Below, piece by piece: positions 26,812 through 36,881 of a stretch of DNA of 64,000 nucleotides. Under the pieces are notes generated by a model. The model was given only the letters and a program-made list of their open reading frames with translations. It did no database searches and had not been told where the DNA came from. The stretch is from Sulfurimonas sp. SAG-AH-194-C21 (GTDB taxonomy: Bacteria; Campylobacterota; Campylobacteria; Campylobacterales; Sulfurimonadaceae): positions 1 to 64,000 of the forward strand of contig NZ_JAEMVC010000005.1 of the NCBI RefSeq assembly GCF_029215985.1. Reading direction: 5' to 3'. The translations under genes were made by a program, and so were the position numbers. Every line of letters begins with the position of its first letter. Within the stretch, counting starts at the first letter, position 1.

Positions 26812-27115
26812 ACTTTTATGGCTTTATCAGAAGTTTTTTACCCTCATTGGCTTCGGTTCGTGTAGGTATTACCCAACTTGTAGTGAGTATGCACGATTAA
26901 ATTTCGAAAATAACTCAATTTCAAGTGCGTTTTACCACTCTTTTACTAGAATACTACGTTGTAATCAATTATTTGATGGCGGGATAGAGCATCCATTGCT
27001 TTATAAGCTTCACTGTAAGCCTACTCAGTTAGATGTAGGAAGTATAAAATATTGGCTGGTTCCAAATAAAAAGAACCAACATTACATAATAAAAAATTTT
27101 TCATATAAAGGGTAA
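26792..27115 (+). CDS. yidD: Membrane protein insertion efficiency factor YidD
   Basis: 107 residues. Signature GSCRYYPTCSEYA (about residues 22-34) with the conserved cysteines, and LRCNQLFDGGIEHP near residue 56, define YidD, a small amphipathic protein at the inner membrane that helps YidC. The first 19 residues are hydrophobic. It overlaps rnpA and lies 4 bp before yidC, so coupling is likely. The C-terminal 30 residues extend past the usual 70-85, a common feature in this phylum. Confidence 0.93.
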   Translation: MRKLLLKLLWLYQKFFTLIGFGSCRYYPTCSEYARLNFENNSISSAFYHSFTRILRCNQLFDGGIEHPLLYKLHCKPTQLDVGSIKYWLVPNKKNQHYIIKNFSYKG

Positions 27116-27119
27116 ACAA

Positions 27120-28724
27120 GTGTTAGACAAAATGTCACCAAATCAGAGATTAATAGTAGCTGTACTATTGTCCGTAATTTTTTTCGTAGGGTACACAGCA
27201 ATTTTTCCACCAGTAGAGCCAGAAGTAGCACAAGATGCTAAAGTTCAAATAACACAAAATAGTAATGTTGGACAAACAAGCACAACAAACACTGATGTAA
27301 ATGTAGAAGCACAAGCGGGACATAGTATCGCAGCATCTGAGAGAACAAGTTCAAGTAACCTAGTAACTATTACAAGTGAGAACTTCATCCTTAAACTAGA
27401 CACACTAGGGCGTATCTCTTCTAAAGAGTTACTTGAAGAGAAGTTTAGAGATAAAGAAGATAATCATGCACAGCTGATTCCTTCTTCTGGAACTAAACCA
27501 CTTTATATTAGATTTATGGATGAGAACTTAAATAAAGAAGCATCTTCTGTGGCATATACAGCAGATGTAAATGAGATAAATGTTGATGGCAGTGCAAAAA
27601 CTGTAACACTTACTCAAAAACTCTCATCACTTACAATAAATAAAAAACTCACATTTTTTCAAGATGGTCATTATGATGTAGAAATTTCTTTGAGTGAAGA
27701 TAAACGTTATTTTGTTTACCTTGGGCAACGTCCTCGTGTAAATGAAGATGAACAGATGATGACAGTAGTTGGTGCTATGGTTTACACTGATGATGAAATT
27801 GTGACAATAATTGCTGATGGAGATGCTGAGGGGAGACAATCTTTTTCAGGTGTAGAGCTTATCTCTGCGTTTGATCAGTACACAGCAACTATTATGTACG
27901 GACTCTCTAAAGATAGAACAATTGTAGTTGAAAGAGATCGAGATGATAATCCCGTAGTATATTTTGATGGAACTCAAAACTTAAAGTTTAGTGCTTACAT
28001 AGGGGAAAAGAATTATAAAACACTTGAGTCTATTAATCCAGTACTTACTAACGCGATAGAATACGGTTGGTTTACATTTGCATCAAAACCACTTTTTGCA
28101 CTACTTTCATGGTTACATGGAATCTTTGGTAACTGGGGTTGGTCTATTATTGCTCTAACTGCCATCATTAGATTTGTGCTGTACCCATTAACATACAAGG
28201 GTATGGTCTCTATGCAGAAGATGAAAGATCTTGCACCTAAGATAAAAGATCTTAAAGAGAAGTATAAAGGAGATCCACAGCGTTTAAATCAAGCAACTAT
28301 GGATATGTATAAAAAGAATGGAGCAAATCCTCTCGGTGGTTGTCTTCCAATGTTAATGCAAATTCCTGTATTTTTTGCGATTTATCGTGTTCTTTTAAAC
28401 GCAGTAGAACTTCAAGGTTCAGAGTGGATACTTTGGGTAAACGATCTCTCTCGTATGGACCCTTATTATGTTATGCCAATTCTTATGGGTGCATCTATGT
28501 TTTTACAACAACGTATGACACCAAATAATTTTTCAGATCCAATGCAAGAAAAAGTGATGAAATGGTTACCTGTGATATTTACATTTTTCTTTGTAACTTT
28601 CCCATCAGGTTTAGTCCTTTACTGGTTTGTAAATAATCTTTTTTCAATTTTACAGCAGTTTATTGTTAATACACAATTTAAAAATGCAAAAGATGCACTT
28701 AAAGCAGCTAAAGTAGAGAAATAA
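27120..28724 (+). CDS. yidC: Membrane protein insertase YidC
   Basis: 534 residues. An N-terminal membrane helix (about 10-27), a large periplasmic domain (about 60-315) of the Gram-negative type, then five membrane helices of the conserved insertase core, with LYPLTYKGMVSMQKMKDLAPKI coiled-coil loop, GGCLPMLMQIPVFFAIY and FPSGLVLYWFVNN. It inserts and folds inner-membrane proteins alone or with SecYEG. Start is GTG at 27120; the first in-frame ATG at 27132 would remove four residues. Confidence 0.96.
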   Translation: MLDKMSPNQRLIVAVLLSVIFFVGYTAIFPPVEPEVAQDAKVQITQNSNVGQTSTTNTDVNVEAQAGHSIAASERTSSSNLVTITSENFILKLDTLGRISSKELLEEKFRDKEDNHAQLIPSSGTKPLYIRFMDENLNKEASSVAYTADVNEINVDGSAKTVTLTQKLSSLTINKKLTFFQDGHYDVEISLSEDKRYFVYLGQRPRVNEDEQMMTVVGAMVYTDDEIVTIIADGDAEGRQSFSGVELISAFDQYTATIMYGLSKDRTIVVERDRDDNPVVYFDGTQNLKFSAYIGEKNYKTLESINPVLTNAIEYGWFTFASKPLFALLSWLHGIFGNWGWSIIALTAIIRFVLYPLTYKGMVSMQKMKDLAPKIKDLKEKYKGDPQRLNQATMDMYKKNGANPLGGCLPMLMQIPVFFAIYRVLLNAVELQGSEWILWVNDLSRMDPYYVMPILMGASMFLQQRMTPNNFSDPMQEKVMKWLPVIFTFFFVTFPSGLVLYWFVNNLFSILQQFIVNTQFKNAKDALKAAKVEK

Positions 28725-28726
28725 TT

Positions 28727-29674
28727 ATGTTAAAAATTGAAGCGAGTACACTTGAAATAGCATATTCAAATGCGGCAAGTCAATTAGAATGTTCTATTAC
28801 ACAACTTAAAATTGAAGTTGTACAGGTCCCAAGTAGTGGTTTCTTGGGTTTCTTTAAAAAGAGTGCAATTATTGTAGCTATTCGTTTAGAAGAAACACAA
28901 GTAGAACCGAAAATACCCAAAGCGACAAAAAAAGAAATAAAAACACAGACAAAAAGTAGACAAGAAACTCCTAAACACAATGAAAGTAAAAAGAGTGAAA
29001 GTAAAAAAACTCCAAAACCTCCAAAAGAGAAAAGTGTTAAAAAGCCTAAGGCTCAAACAGTCTTAAACGATACAATAATGCCAGCCTCTTTCGTAAGTGA
29101 TCAAGATGACGAAGATGATAACTTAAATGGACTCGATTTTACTGCTGATTATGATGATGAATTTGATGAAAGAAGTGAAGTAGAAGTAGAAAAAGAACCA
29201 GAAATAAGTACAAACCTTGACTCGATTGTCCAAGAAGTACAGCTTAAGATAAATGCACTCTTTAAACTCACTTGTTTTGCAATTGATAGTATTGATGTAA
29301 GTGTGTATGATAATGAAACTCTTTTGATAGAATTTAAAGGGGATGATGCAGCACTTCTTATCGGGAAAGAGGGTTATAGATATAAAGCTCTTTCATATAT
29401 GATTTTTAACTGGATAAACTCTACGTATGAAGTTCAGCTACGTTTAGAGATAGCAGAGTTTTTACAAAATCAAGAAGAGTCAATAGCTCGTTACTTAATA
29501 AATGTATATGAAAATGTAGACAGAGATGGACGAGCACAGACAAAAATTCTTGATGGTGTTTTAGTTCAAATTGCACTCAAAGAACTTCGTGCAAAATATC
29601 CCGGAAAGTATGTAGTAATCCGCTCAACTCGTGATGGATTAAAATACATAATCATAAACGACTACAACAACTAA
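28727..29674 (+). CDS. jag: Jag/KhpB-type RNA-binding protein
   Basis: 315 residues. N-terminal Jag_N domain (1-55, FLGFFKKSAIIVAIRL), a long Lys/Ser- then Asp/Glu-rich linker (about 60-160) and a KH domain (about 195-260) with LLIGKEGYRYKALSYMIF, where the GxxG loop is GKEG. The C-terminal part (260-315) takes the place of R3H, but I do not see a clear R-x3-H motif. Family members (KhpB) bind many RNAs and affect cell division and elongation. 2 bp after yidC, the standard neighbour. Confidence 0.88.
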   Translation: MLKIEASTLEIAYSNAASQLECSITQLKIEVVQVPSSGFLGFFKKSAIIVAIRLEETQVEPKIPKATKKEIKTQTKSRQETPKHNESKKSESKKTPKPPKEKSVKKPKAQTVLNDTIMPASFVSDQDDEDDNLNGLDFTADYDDEFDERSEVEVEKEPEISTNLDSIVQEVQLKINALFKLTCFAIDSIDVSVYDNETLLIEFKGDDAALLIGKEGYRYKALSYMIFNWINSTYEVQLRLEIAEFLQNQEESIARYLINVYENVDRDGRAQTKILDGVLVQIALKELRAKYPGKYVVIRSTRDGLKYIIINDYNN

Positions 29675-29675
29675 A

Positions 29676-31016
29676 ATGCACTCAGATACTATAAGTGCCA
29701 TTGCAACAGCAAATGGCATAGGTTCTATAGCAATTATCCGCATAAGTGGGGATGATGCTTTAGAAATTACGAAAAAACTCACCCATAACAAAATATTAGA
29801 GCCAAGATATGCAACTCTTAGTACTATTTATGATAGCCAAGATACTCTTATTGATGAAGCTATTATCATCTACTTTAAAGCACCACACTCATTTACAGCG
29901 CAACACGTAGTAGAGATTCAGTGTCATGGTGGTTTTATAGTAGCGCAAAGCATACTTAAAGCGACAGTGGCAGCAGGTGCAAGACTTGCAACTCCCGGAG
30001 AGTTTTCTAAACGAGCTTTTTTTAACGGTCGTATTGATTTAAGTGAAGCAGAAGCTATTGCCCAACTTATAGAGGCTAAAAGTGAAGATGCTGCAAAAAT
30101 TTTAGCGGCACAGATGAAAGGTTCTTTAAAGCATTTTATAGAAGATGTTCGAGATGAAATTATCCATATCTTAGCATTTAGTGAAGTTACTATTGATTAT
30201 GCTGAAGAGGATTTACCTGAGGACTTAGTGATTCAGATAAAGTCTAAACTCGATGAACTCTACATTTTACTAAACAAAACACTTCAAGCTTCAAAATCTC
30301 GTGAAGGTTTGATGCAAGGTTTTCGTGTGGCAATAGTTGGAAAACCAAATGTTGGTAAATCGTCTCTTTTAAATGCACTACTTAACTTTGATAGAGCCAT
30401 AGTAAGTGAGATAGCAGGAACGACTCGTGATACCATAGAAGAGCAGGTTAAAATCGGTACACACCTTATCCGTATGGTAGACACAGCGGGTATTCGTGAA
30501 GCAAATGATGAGATAGAAAAGATAGGAATCCAGCGAAGTTTAGAAGCGATTGAGCAAAGCGACATCGTTGTAGCTCTTTTTGATAGTTCTCGTGAGGCTG
30601 ATGATGAAGATAAAGAGATAATAAAACTCTTAGAGAGTGCCAAAGAGTCTAAAAAAGTTATAATTATTAAAAATAAAAAAGATTTACAACAAAAATTCTC
30701 ACATGAATCATTGCAGTTTGACTTAGAACTCAACTCTAAAGATGATGTAAGTAGTTTAGTTGCATCACTTGAAGCAATAATGGATAGAAATAATTCTAGT
30801 GATGAAATTATGTTGATATCTTCGCGTCAAATAAATGCAGTTGAAGAGACTATGAAAAATATACAAGAGTCATTTGTCCCATTAGAAGACCAAGAGTTAG
30901 AGATATTTTCTTTTCATCTTAATGAAGCTGTTAAAGAGATGGCAAGTATAACACGACCTTTTGAAAATGATGAGATGCTTGACAAAATGTTTGGCTCTTT
31001 TTGTTTAGGAAAATAA
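29676..31016 (+). CDS. mnmE: tRNA modification GTPase MnmE
   Basis: 446 residues. With MnmG it installs carboxymethylaminomethyl or aminomethyl on U34 of several tRNAs. N-terminal formyl-THF-binding domain (ISAIATANGIGSIAIIRISG, about 1-120), helical domain, G domain (about 215-370) with GKPNVGKSS, DTAGI and NKKD, and C-terminal zinc-like motif FGSFCLGK with the catalytic cysteine (usual form FCIGK). One base after the jag stop. Confidence 0.96.
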   Translation: MHSDTISAIATANGIGSIAIIRISGDDALEITKKLTHNKILEPRYATLSTIYDSQDTLIDEAIIIYFKAPHSFTAQHVVEIQCHGGFIVAQSILKATVAAGARLATPGEFSKRAFFNGRIDLSEAEAIAQLIEAKSEDAAKILAAQMKGSLKHFIEDVRDEIIHILAFSEVTIDYAEEDLPEDLVIQIKSKLDELYILLNKTLQASKSREGLMQGFRVAIVGKPNVGKSSLLNALLNFDRAIVSEIAGTTRDTIEEQVKIGTHLIRMVDTAGIREANDEIEKIGIQRSLEAIEQSDIVVALFDSSREADDEDKEIIKLLESAKESKKVIIIKNKKDLQQKFSHESLQFDLELNSKDDVSSLVASLEAIMDRNNSSDEIMLISSRQINAVEETMKNIQESFVPLEDQELEIFSFHLNEAVKEMASITRPFENDEMLDKMFGSFCLGK

Positions 31017-31017
31017 T

Positions 31018-31419
31018 ATGAAATACATCGCAATTGATTTAGGACTTAAACGCATAGGGCTCGCTTACTCTGCACATAAAGATCTTGTTACCCCACTTCC
31101 AGCAGTTATCAGAAAAAATCGTAATCAAGCATCTGCTGAAGTAAAAAAAGCCATAACTGACTGGGAAATAGATACTGTAATAATTGGTATTCCTCTTGGT
31201 GGTAGTAGTGAAGACGAGATGAGAAGACGCATTGCACATTTTATGAATCTTGTTGATTTTGAGGGTGAAGTGTTTTACCAAGATGAAGCTGGAAGTTCTC
31301 TTGAGGCTGAGAGCCTTATGAAGGGTGAGATTAAGTATATTAGAGATGGAAGAATTGACTCTATCTCAGCTATGATAATCCTCCAACGCTACCTTTATAA
31401 GAAAAAACAACAAAAATGA
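31018..31419 (+). CDS. ruvX: RuvX/YqgF Holliday-junction resolvase family protein
   Basis: 133 residues, RNase H-like fold. Conserved IAIDLGLKRIGLAYS (catalytic Asp at about residue 6), VIIGIPLGG, and the C-terminal DSISAMIILQRYL. Known roles in the family are pre-16S rRNA 5' processing and possibly junction resolution. ATG lies 1 bp after mnmE; overlaps the next gene by 4 bp (ATGA). Confidence 0.9.
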   Translation: MKYIAIDLGLKRIGLAYSAHKDLVTPLPAVIRKNRNQASAEVKKAITDWEIDTVIIGIPLGGSSEDEMRRRIAHFMNLVDFEGEVFYQDEAGSSLEAESLMKGEIKYIRDGRIDSISAMIILQRYLYKKKQQK

Positions 31420-32123
31420 GACTTCAAGGTTTAGATATATTTCGTGGTGTAGCTATTGTCCTTATGGTTACTTTTCATTTCTGTTTTGATTTGAAAAACT
31501 TTGGATATGTAGACTTTGACTTGAAACACGGAGATTTTTGGAAATACTTTCGTTATTTGATAGTAAGCATGTTTATTCTCTCTGCAGGTATTAGTGCACA
31601 CTTAACACATGAAAATAGTATTAATACAAAAAAATTATTTAAAAGGGTTCTCCTACTAAGCGGGGCTTCTATTATTGTAAGTGTCGGAAGTTATACACAG
31701 TTTCCCACTTCATGGATATACTTTGGAATACTCCATTTTTTTCTTCTAGTTACCATCCTTGGATTGCCTTTTCTAAGAATTCCTAAAATATCTTTATTTT
31801 TAGGAATATTTATAATCCTTGCTTATAACATGTCATGGATAAATATGCATTGGTTGTATAGCTTTTTAGAAGAACCACTTCTCTTACCAAAGAGTTATAC
31901 ACAAGACTTAGTAAGTCTTGTACCATGGTTTGGAGTGTATATTCTTGGACTGACAGCAGGACACTTCAAACTACAAGAAACATTTTTAAACTTTGATATA
32001 CTTAATGACACAAACAAAATTAATACTCTCTTGTCATTTCTTGGAAAACACTCCTTTATCATCTATCTTTTACATCAAATAGTATTATTTTCGATGTTTA
32101 TTACAATTAGGTTACTCTACTAA
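31416..32123 (+). CDS. DUF1624 (heparan-alpha-glucosaminide N-acetyltransferase-like) membrane protein
   Basis: 235 residues with about seven membrane helices. The start RLQGLDIFRGVAIVLMVTFHF, with the R-G-x2-I-x2-M-x3-H pattern, and LSAGISAHL define the DUF1624/YeiB-like acyltransferase family (HGSNAT-like). Such proteins may move acyl groups across the membrane; the substrate here is unknown. ATGA overlap with ruvX. Confidence 0.82.
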   Translation: MRLQGLDIFRGVAIVLMVTFHFCFDLKNFGYVDFDLKHGDFWKYFRYLIVSMFILSAGISAHLTHENSINTKKLFKRVLLLSGASIIVSVGSYTQFPTSWIYFGILHFFLLVTILGLPFLRIPKISLFLGIFIILAYNMSWINMHWLYSFLEEPLLLPKSYTQDLVSLVPWFGVYILGLTAGHFKLQETFLNFDILNDTNKINTLLSFLGKHSFIIYLLHQIVLFSMFITIRLLY

Positions 32124-32157
32124 TAAAAAATAAGTTAAAATTATGATAGAATCTTGA

Positions 32158-34683
32158 ATGAAAAATTTTACATTTGATTTTATTGAACCAGAAGAAGTAC
32201 TTGAAAAGTTAAATGGTGAGGTGTTTGACACACCACAAACGCTGATACAACTTTTTTGTACAACTACAAATGTAAATGAGTTGAAAAAGATTCAATCCTT
32301 TTTTGCAGATACTTTTACTCATGCGGTGCTTATCGGTACAACAAGTGATGGTATTATTAATGCTTCAGAGGTTTATACGGATAAAAAAAGTGTAGTTACT
32401 TTTACTATATTTAATCAAACAATTTTACGCTCCACACTACTAGAACATTCAAATACATTTAATAATAGCTATGAAACAGGAAAGAGCATTGCTCAAAAGC
32501 TTCTAGTTAAAGATACAAAACTTATCATTAGTTTCACAGATGGATTAAATACTAATGGAGAAGAGTATGCTAAAGGGATTAGTAGTGTGTCTTCTGACGT
32601 TATCCTCTCTGGTGGTCTTGCTGGAGACAACGGAGAACTACACAAAACCTATGTCTTTACAAACAATGAGATAACTTCTAATGGGGCAGTAGGTGTCTCT
32701 TTAAGCGGTGATGGATTAAATGTAAAAACAAACTATTCATTTGACTGGCTCCCAGTTGGAAAAGAACTTCGCGTTACAAAAGCGATTAATAACCGTGTAT
32801 ATGAGATAGAAGGAATGACTACAGTAGACATATATGCAAAATATATGGGGCATGAATTAGCCGCTAGGCTTCCTCAGATTGGTATTGAGTTTCCTTTGGT
32901 TTTCGAAGTAGATGGTGTACTTGTAGGACGGGCAGTGCTTCTTAAACACGATGATGGTTCACTTACCTTTGCGGGAAATATACACGAGGGTACCAAGGTT
33001 CGTTTTGGCATAGGTGATATAGCAGATATACTTAAAAACATCAGTTATAAGACAAGAAAAATACTAAGTGAAGTTGAGCATAAACCAGAGGCAGTTTTTG
33101 TCTACTCGTGTATGGCTCGACGACGTTTTATGAAAGAGTATATGCAAGATGAGTTAGAGATACTCTCTAACATTGGGGCCGTTTCTGGTTTTTTTACATA
33201 TGGTGAATTCTATCATGAGGGAAAATGTAATCAACTATTAAATGAAACAATGACTATGTTAGTTCTAAGTGAAGAAAAGAATACTTCTTCTTTTGACGAG
33301 TATAAGGATAGTCTACCTGAACATGAATTTAGTGTAGATGCACAGCATGTTATGGCACACCTCGCAAATACTGTTTCGACCGAATTAGCAGAGTTAAACT
33401 CTAGTTTGGAAAAGAGAATACAAGAGAGTGCTGATTATATTTATCAACAAGCATATTTTGATAAATTAACTGGTTTACCAAATAGATTGAGTTTGATTAA
33501 AAAACTCAATGTAAGTTTAGGTAAAATGATTATTCTGATAAATATAGATGATTTTACTATGATAAATGATTTTTATGGGCATAAAATAGGGGATGAAGTT
33601 CTAAAAAAACTAGCGTTTACCTTACAAATGTTGAGTAAAGAAGATGATGCTGAACTTTTTAAACTGCCTTCGGATGAGTTTGCTATTATTACATATATAG
33701 AGTCAGGTACAGATGCTATTCAAGAGAGAATAATAAACTGTATTCGCCATATAAGATCAGAAGAATTTTTGGTGGCTAATGGGCATTATGCTCATGTCTC
33801 AGTGACGATAGCCGCAGCACTTATCAATGATAAAAAAACAGGTTTAATTAATGCAGATATGACACTCAAACTTGCTAAACAAGCAGGTAAAGAGTATCTT
33901 ATATTTAATGAAGATTTTAAACTTGCAAAACACTATGAGTCAAATATTAACATGGCAAATACAATTAAGCATGCAATAAGTAGTGATAAAATATTTCCAC
34001 ATTATCAACCAATAATAGATGTGAAAACAAGAAAAATTCAAAAATATGAAGCACTTGTCCGGCTAGAAGATGAAAATGGACAGCTCCTCTCTCCGTATGC
34101 ATTTTTAGAGGTAAGTAGGAAAATAAAACTTTACCCTTTTATTACCGAGATTATGATTGAAAAATCTTTTAGTTATTTTAAAAAAAATGGATTTAATTTT
34201 AGTATTAATCTCTCTTTTAGTGATATAACAAATGAAAGAACTAGAGAATTTATTTTTGCTAAAATAAAAGAGTATGGTATAGCTTCACAATTAACAATAG
34301 AGATACTAGAAACTCAAGAAAATGATAATCTCAACATAGTTACTGGATTTATAAATAATGTATATGAAGTGGGTGCATCTATCGCTATTGATGATTTTGG
34401 TTCAGGGTTTGCTAACTTTGAGCATATGACAACAATGCGTTCGGATATTATGAAGATAGATGGTAGTCTTATAAAAAATATAGACACAGATAAGAATGCG
34501 CGTCTTGTAGTTGAAACTATTATAGTATTTGCTAAAAAACTTGGTAAAAAAATTGTTGCAGAGTTTGTACATAATGAAGCAGTGTATAAGGTTATCCAAG
34601 AGTTAGAAATTGACTATGCTCAAGGCTACTACCTAGGTAAACCTGAAGCAGCAGTTGTAGAGGATTTTATTTTCCCATTATAA
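32158..34683 (+). CDS. FIST sensor - degenerate GGDEF - EAL phosphodiesterase
   Basis: 841 residues, no membrane segment. FIST_N (about 30-210) and FIST_C (about 220-375) form a small-ligand sensor thought to bind amino acids. A GGDEF domain (about 435-590) has LPSDEF in place of GGDEF, so diguanylate cyclase activity is unlikely. The EAL domain (about 605-835) keeps EALVR, NLSF, the E of ETQE, DDFGSG and KIDGS, so c-di-GMP hydrolysis is likely. Poor ribosome-binding site. Its end overlaps the opposite-strand NYN-like gene by 17 bp. Confidence 0.88.
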   Translation: MKNFTFDFIEPEEVLEKLNGEVFDTPQTLIQLFCTTTNVNELKKIQSFFADTFTHAVLIGTTSDGIINASEVYTDKKSVVTFTIFNQTILRSTLLEHSNTFNNSYETGKSIAQKLLVKDTKLIISFTDGLNTNGEEYAKGISSVSSDVILSGGLAGDNGELHKTYVFTNNEITSNGAVGVSLSGDGLNVKTNYSFDWLPVGKELRVTKAINNRVYEIEGMTTVDIYAKYMGHELAARLPQIGIEFPLVFEVDGVLVGRAVLLKHDDGSLTFAGNIHEGTKVRFGIGDIADILKNISYKTRKILSEVEHKPEAVFVYSCMARRRFMKEYMQDELEILSNIGAVSGFFTYGEFYHEGKCNQLLNETMTMLVLSEEKNTSSFDEYKDSLPEHEFSVDAQHVMAHLANTVSTELAELNSSLEKRIQESADYIYQQAYFDKLTGLPNRLSLIKKLNVSLGKMIILINIDDFTMINDFYGHKIGDEVLKKLAFTLQMLSKEDDAELFKLPSDEFAIITYIESGTDAIQERIINCIRHIRSEEFLVANGHYAHVSVTIAAALINDKKTGLINADMTLKLAKQAGKEYLIFNEDFKLAKHYESNINMANTIKHAISSDKIFPHYQPIIDVKTRKIQKYEALVRLEDENGQLLSPYAFLEVSRKIKLYPFITEIMIEKSFSYFKKNGFNFSINLSFSDITNERTREFIFAKIKEYGIASQLTIEILETQENDNLNIVTGFINNVYEVGASIAIDDFGSGFANFEHMTTMRSDIMKIDGSLIKNIDTDKNARLVVETIIVFAKKLGKKIVAEFVHNEAVYKVIQELEIDYAQGYYLGKPEAAVVEDFIFPL

Positions 34684-35452
34684 AGAGGTTGTTACTCGTA
34701 TCGGTTACCTCTGTAAAACGCTCTTTAAGTTCTCGATCAAATGTTAGTATGAAAACATTTGCATTTGTAATTTTGGCATCTATAAAATTACCTAAAAGCA
34801 CATCATCAGCTACATCTTTCCCATGGTCACATTTGATAAAGTTAAAAGAGTTAAGTGTTTTACCATAGTCATACAGATTTGCTTCCCACTCTGCACGTTT
34901 AAGATACAAAGAGTCAGGATTTGCAGCCATAAAAATAAACTCATCTGCTATTTCATACTTATCAATAATGTCATTAAAAATAGAGCTTATACTAGAAAAG
35001 TTTTCTATATCCCAAAACAGATAATTTGCAGTAGTTTTACTTCTGTTCTTTTTATTGATGAGTTTGAGTCGTTTTGTGATATTAAAACTTGTATGTGCAC
35101 TATCATTTGTAAAAAGTATACTATTTTTGAGTTTCATCGCATCATCTATATTAAAACCTAAAATCTCGCCCATCTCGATATAAAGTTCTAAGTTTTCTAA
35201 CTCTGTTTCAGAAGAGCCTTTTTGATAGCGTTTAAGTTTGGCTAGTTTCGCTTTTGAAAAAAGAATATTCACACTCATCTTCTCATGATTTGCATAGGCT
35301 TGTTTTGTACGAAAAAAGACATTTTTTGCTTCTGTATTGTCAGGTAGTATTACACTACCACGGTATTTGTGTTCTATACTTATTTGTTGTTTATGTAGTG
35401 ACATTGAAAAAACGGTTCCACCTATTCCTTGAAGCTCAAGGGAAATTTTCAA
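34667..35452 (-). CDS. NYN/PIN-like nuclease candidate
   Basis: 261 residues, cytoplasmic. The C-terminal half reads like a NYN domain (LabA/PIN-like): FWDIENF (D148, N151), then KCDHGKDVADDVLLGNFIDA (D213, D216-D217) and FILTFDRELKERF (D239), the acidic residues that hold metal in this fold. The N-terminal 100 residues contain a helical stretch I do not recognise. Role in RNA or DNA cleavage is inferred from these residues. Convergent with the FIST-EAL gene and divergent from ilvC; no antitoxin-like partner next to it. Confidence 0.6.
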   Translation of the reverse strand: MKISLELQGIGGTVFSMSLHKQQISIEHKYRGSVILPDNTEAKNVFFRTKQAYANHEKMSVNILFSKAKLAKLKRYQKGSSETELENLELYIEMGEILGFNIDDAMKLKNSILFTNDSAHTSFNITKRLKLINKKNRSKTTANYLFWDIENFSSISSIFNDIIDKYEIADEFIFMAANPDSLYLKRAEWEANLYDYGKTLNSFNFIKCDHGKDVADDVLLGNFIDAKITNANVFILTFDRELKERFTEVTDTSNNLFIMGK

Positions 35453-35511
35453 GTATTATACATGGATGAGATTAAATATATAAAGCAAGGAAAAAATATA
35501 AGGAATAACTA

Positions 35512-35556
35512 ATGAAAGTTTTACATATAATTGGCTATAATGCCACAAATTTTTAA
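35512..35556 (+). other. Possible 14-codon leader ORF before ilvC
   Basis: ATG 35512 to TAA 35556 encodes MKVLHIIGYNATNF, with AAGGA (35500-35504) spaced 7 bases before the ATG. It holds Val, Leu and two Ile codons, as in branched-chain amino-acid leader peptides. A TTAAGA/TCTTAA hairpin overlaps and follows its stop. The likely ilvC -10 lies inside it, which argues against its use, so confidence is low. Confidence 0.2.
35536..35541 (+). promoter_or_regulatory. Probable -10 box of ilvC
   Basis: TATAAT in the context TTGGCTATAATGCC, 47 bp before the ilvC ATG, giving a leader of about 40 nucleotides. AAGGAT (35578-35583) is the ribosome-binding site. Confidence 0.45.
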
Positions 35557-35570
35557 GACAAAGTTCTTAA

Positions 35571-36611
<1,041 letters not shown>

Positions 36612-36644
36612 TACCCTCAAGGGGCATCCCATCTTTTTACTTAT

Positions 36645-36712
36645 TGAGCGTCATCTTCGGATGATTTGCTCAGTCACTTACTAACGTAAGCTCCTTCCCA
36701 AAAACATCCGAA
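36645..36712. other. Structured intergenic region after ilvC, competing hairpins
   Basis: Within the 270-bp gap 36612-36881: a two-part stem TGAGC + TCATC closed by a TTCG tetraloop (36645-36672), a second stem CTTAC/GTAAG with loop TAAC (36677-36690), and an alternative perfect 8-bp pairing of TTCGGATG (36656-36663) with CATCCGAA (36705-36712) that would break the first stem. No coding frame. The rest of the gap (36713-36881) is AT-rich with nothing I recognise. A weak CCC-TCAA-GGG hairpin follows the ilvC stop at 36614-36623. Confidence 0.4.
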
Positions 36713-36881
36713 TCTAACACCCACTAAGCAAAAATCCACAGTTTTTACATAATCCAAATCTAAAGTTTTGACATAATCAAAAATATTCTTATTAGACCTA
36801 CTACTTCCATATTATTGGTGGCTAAAAGTTTAAGTAATATGAAAGTCTGGAAAAGTTAGAATAAGAGAAAAGGGTTTTGAT

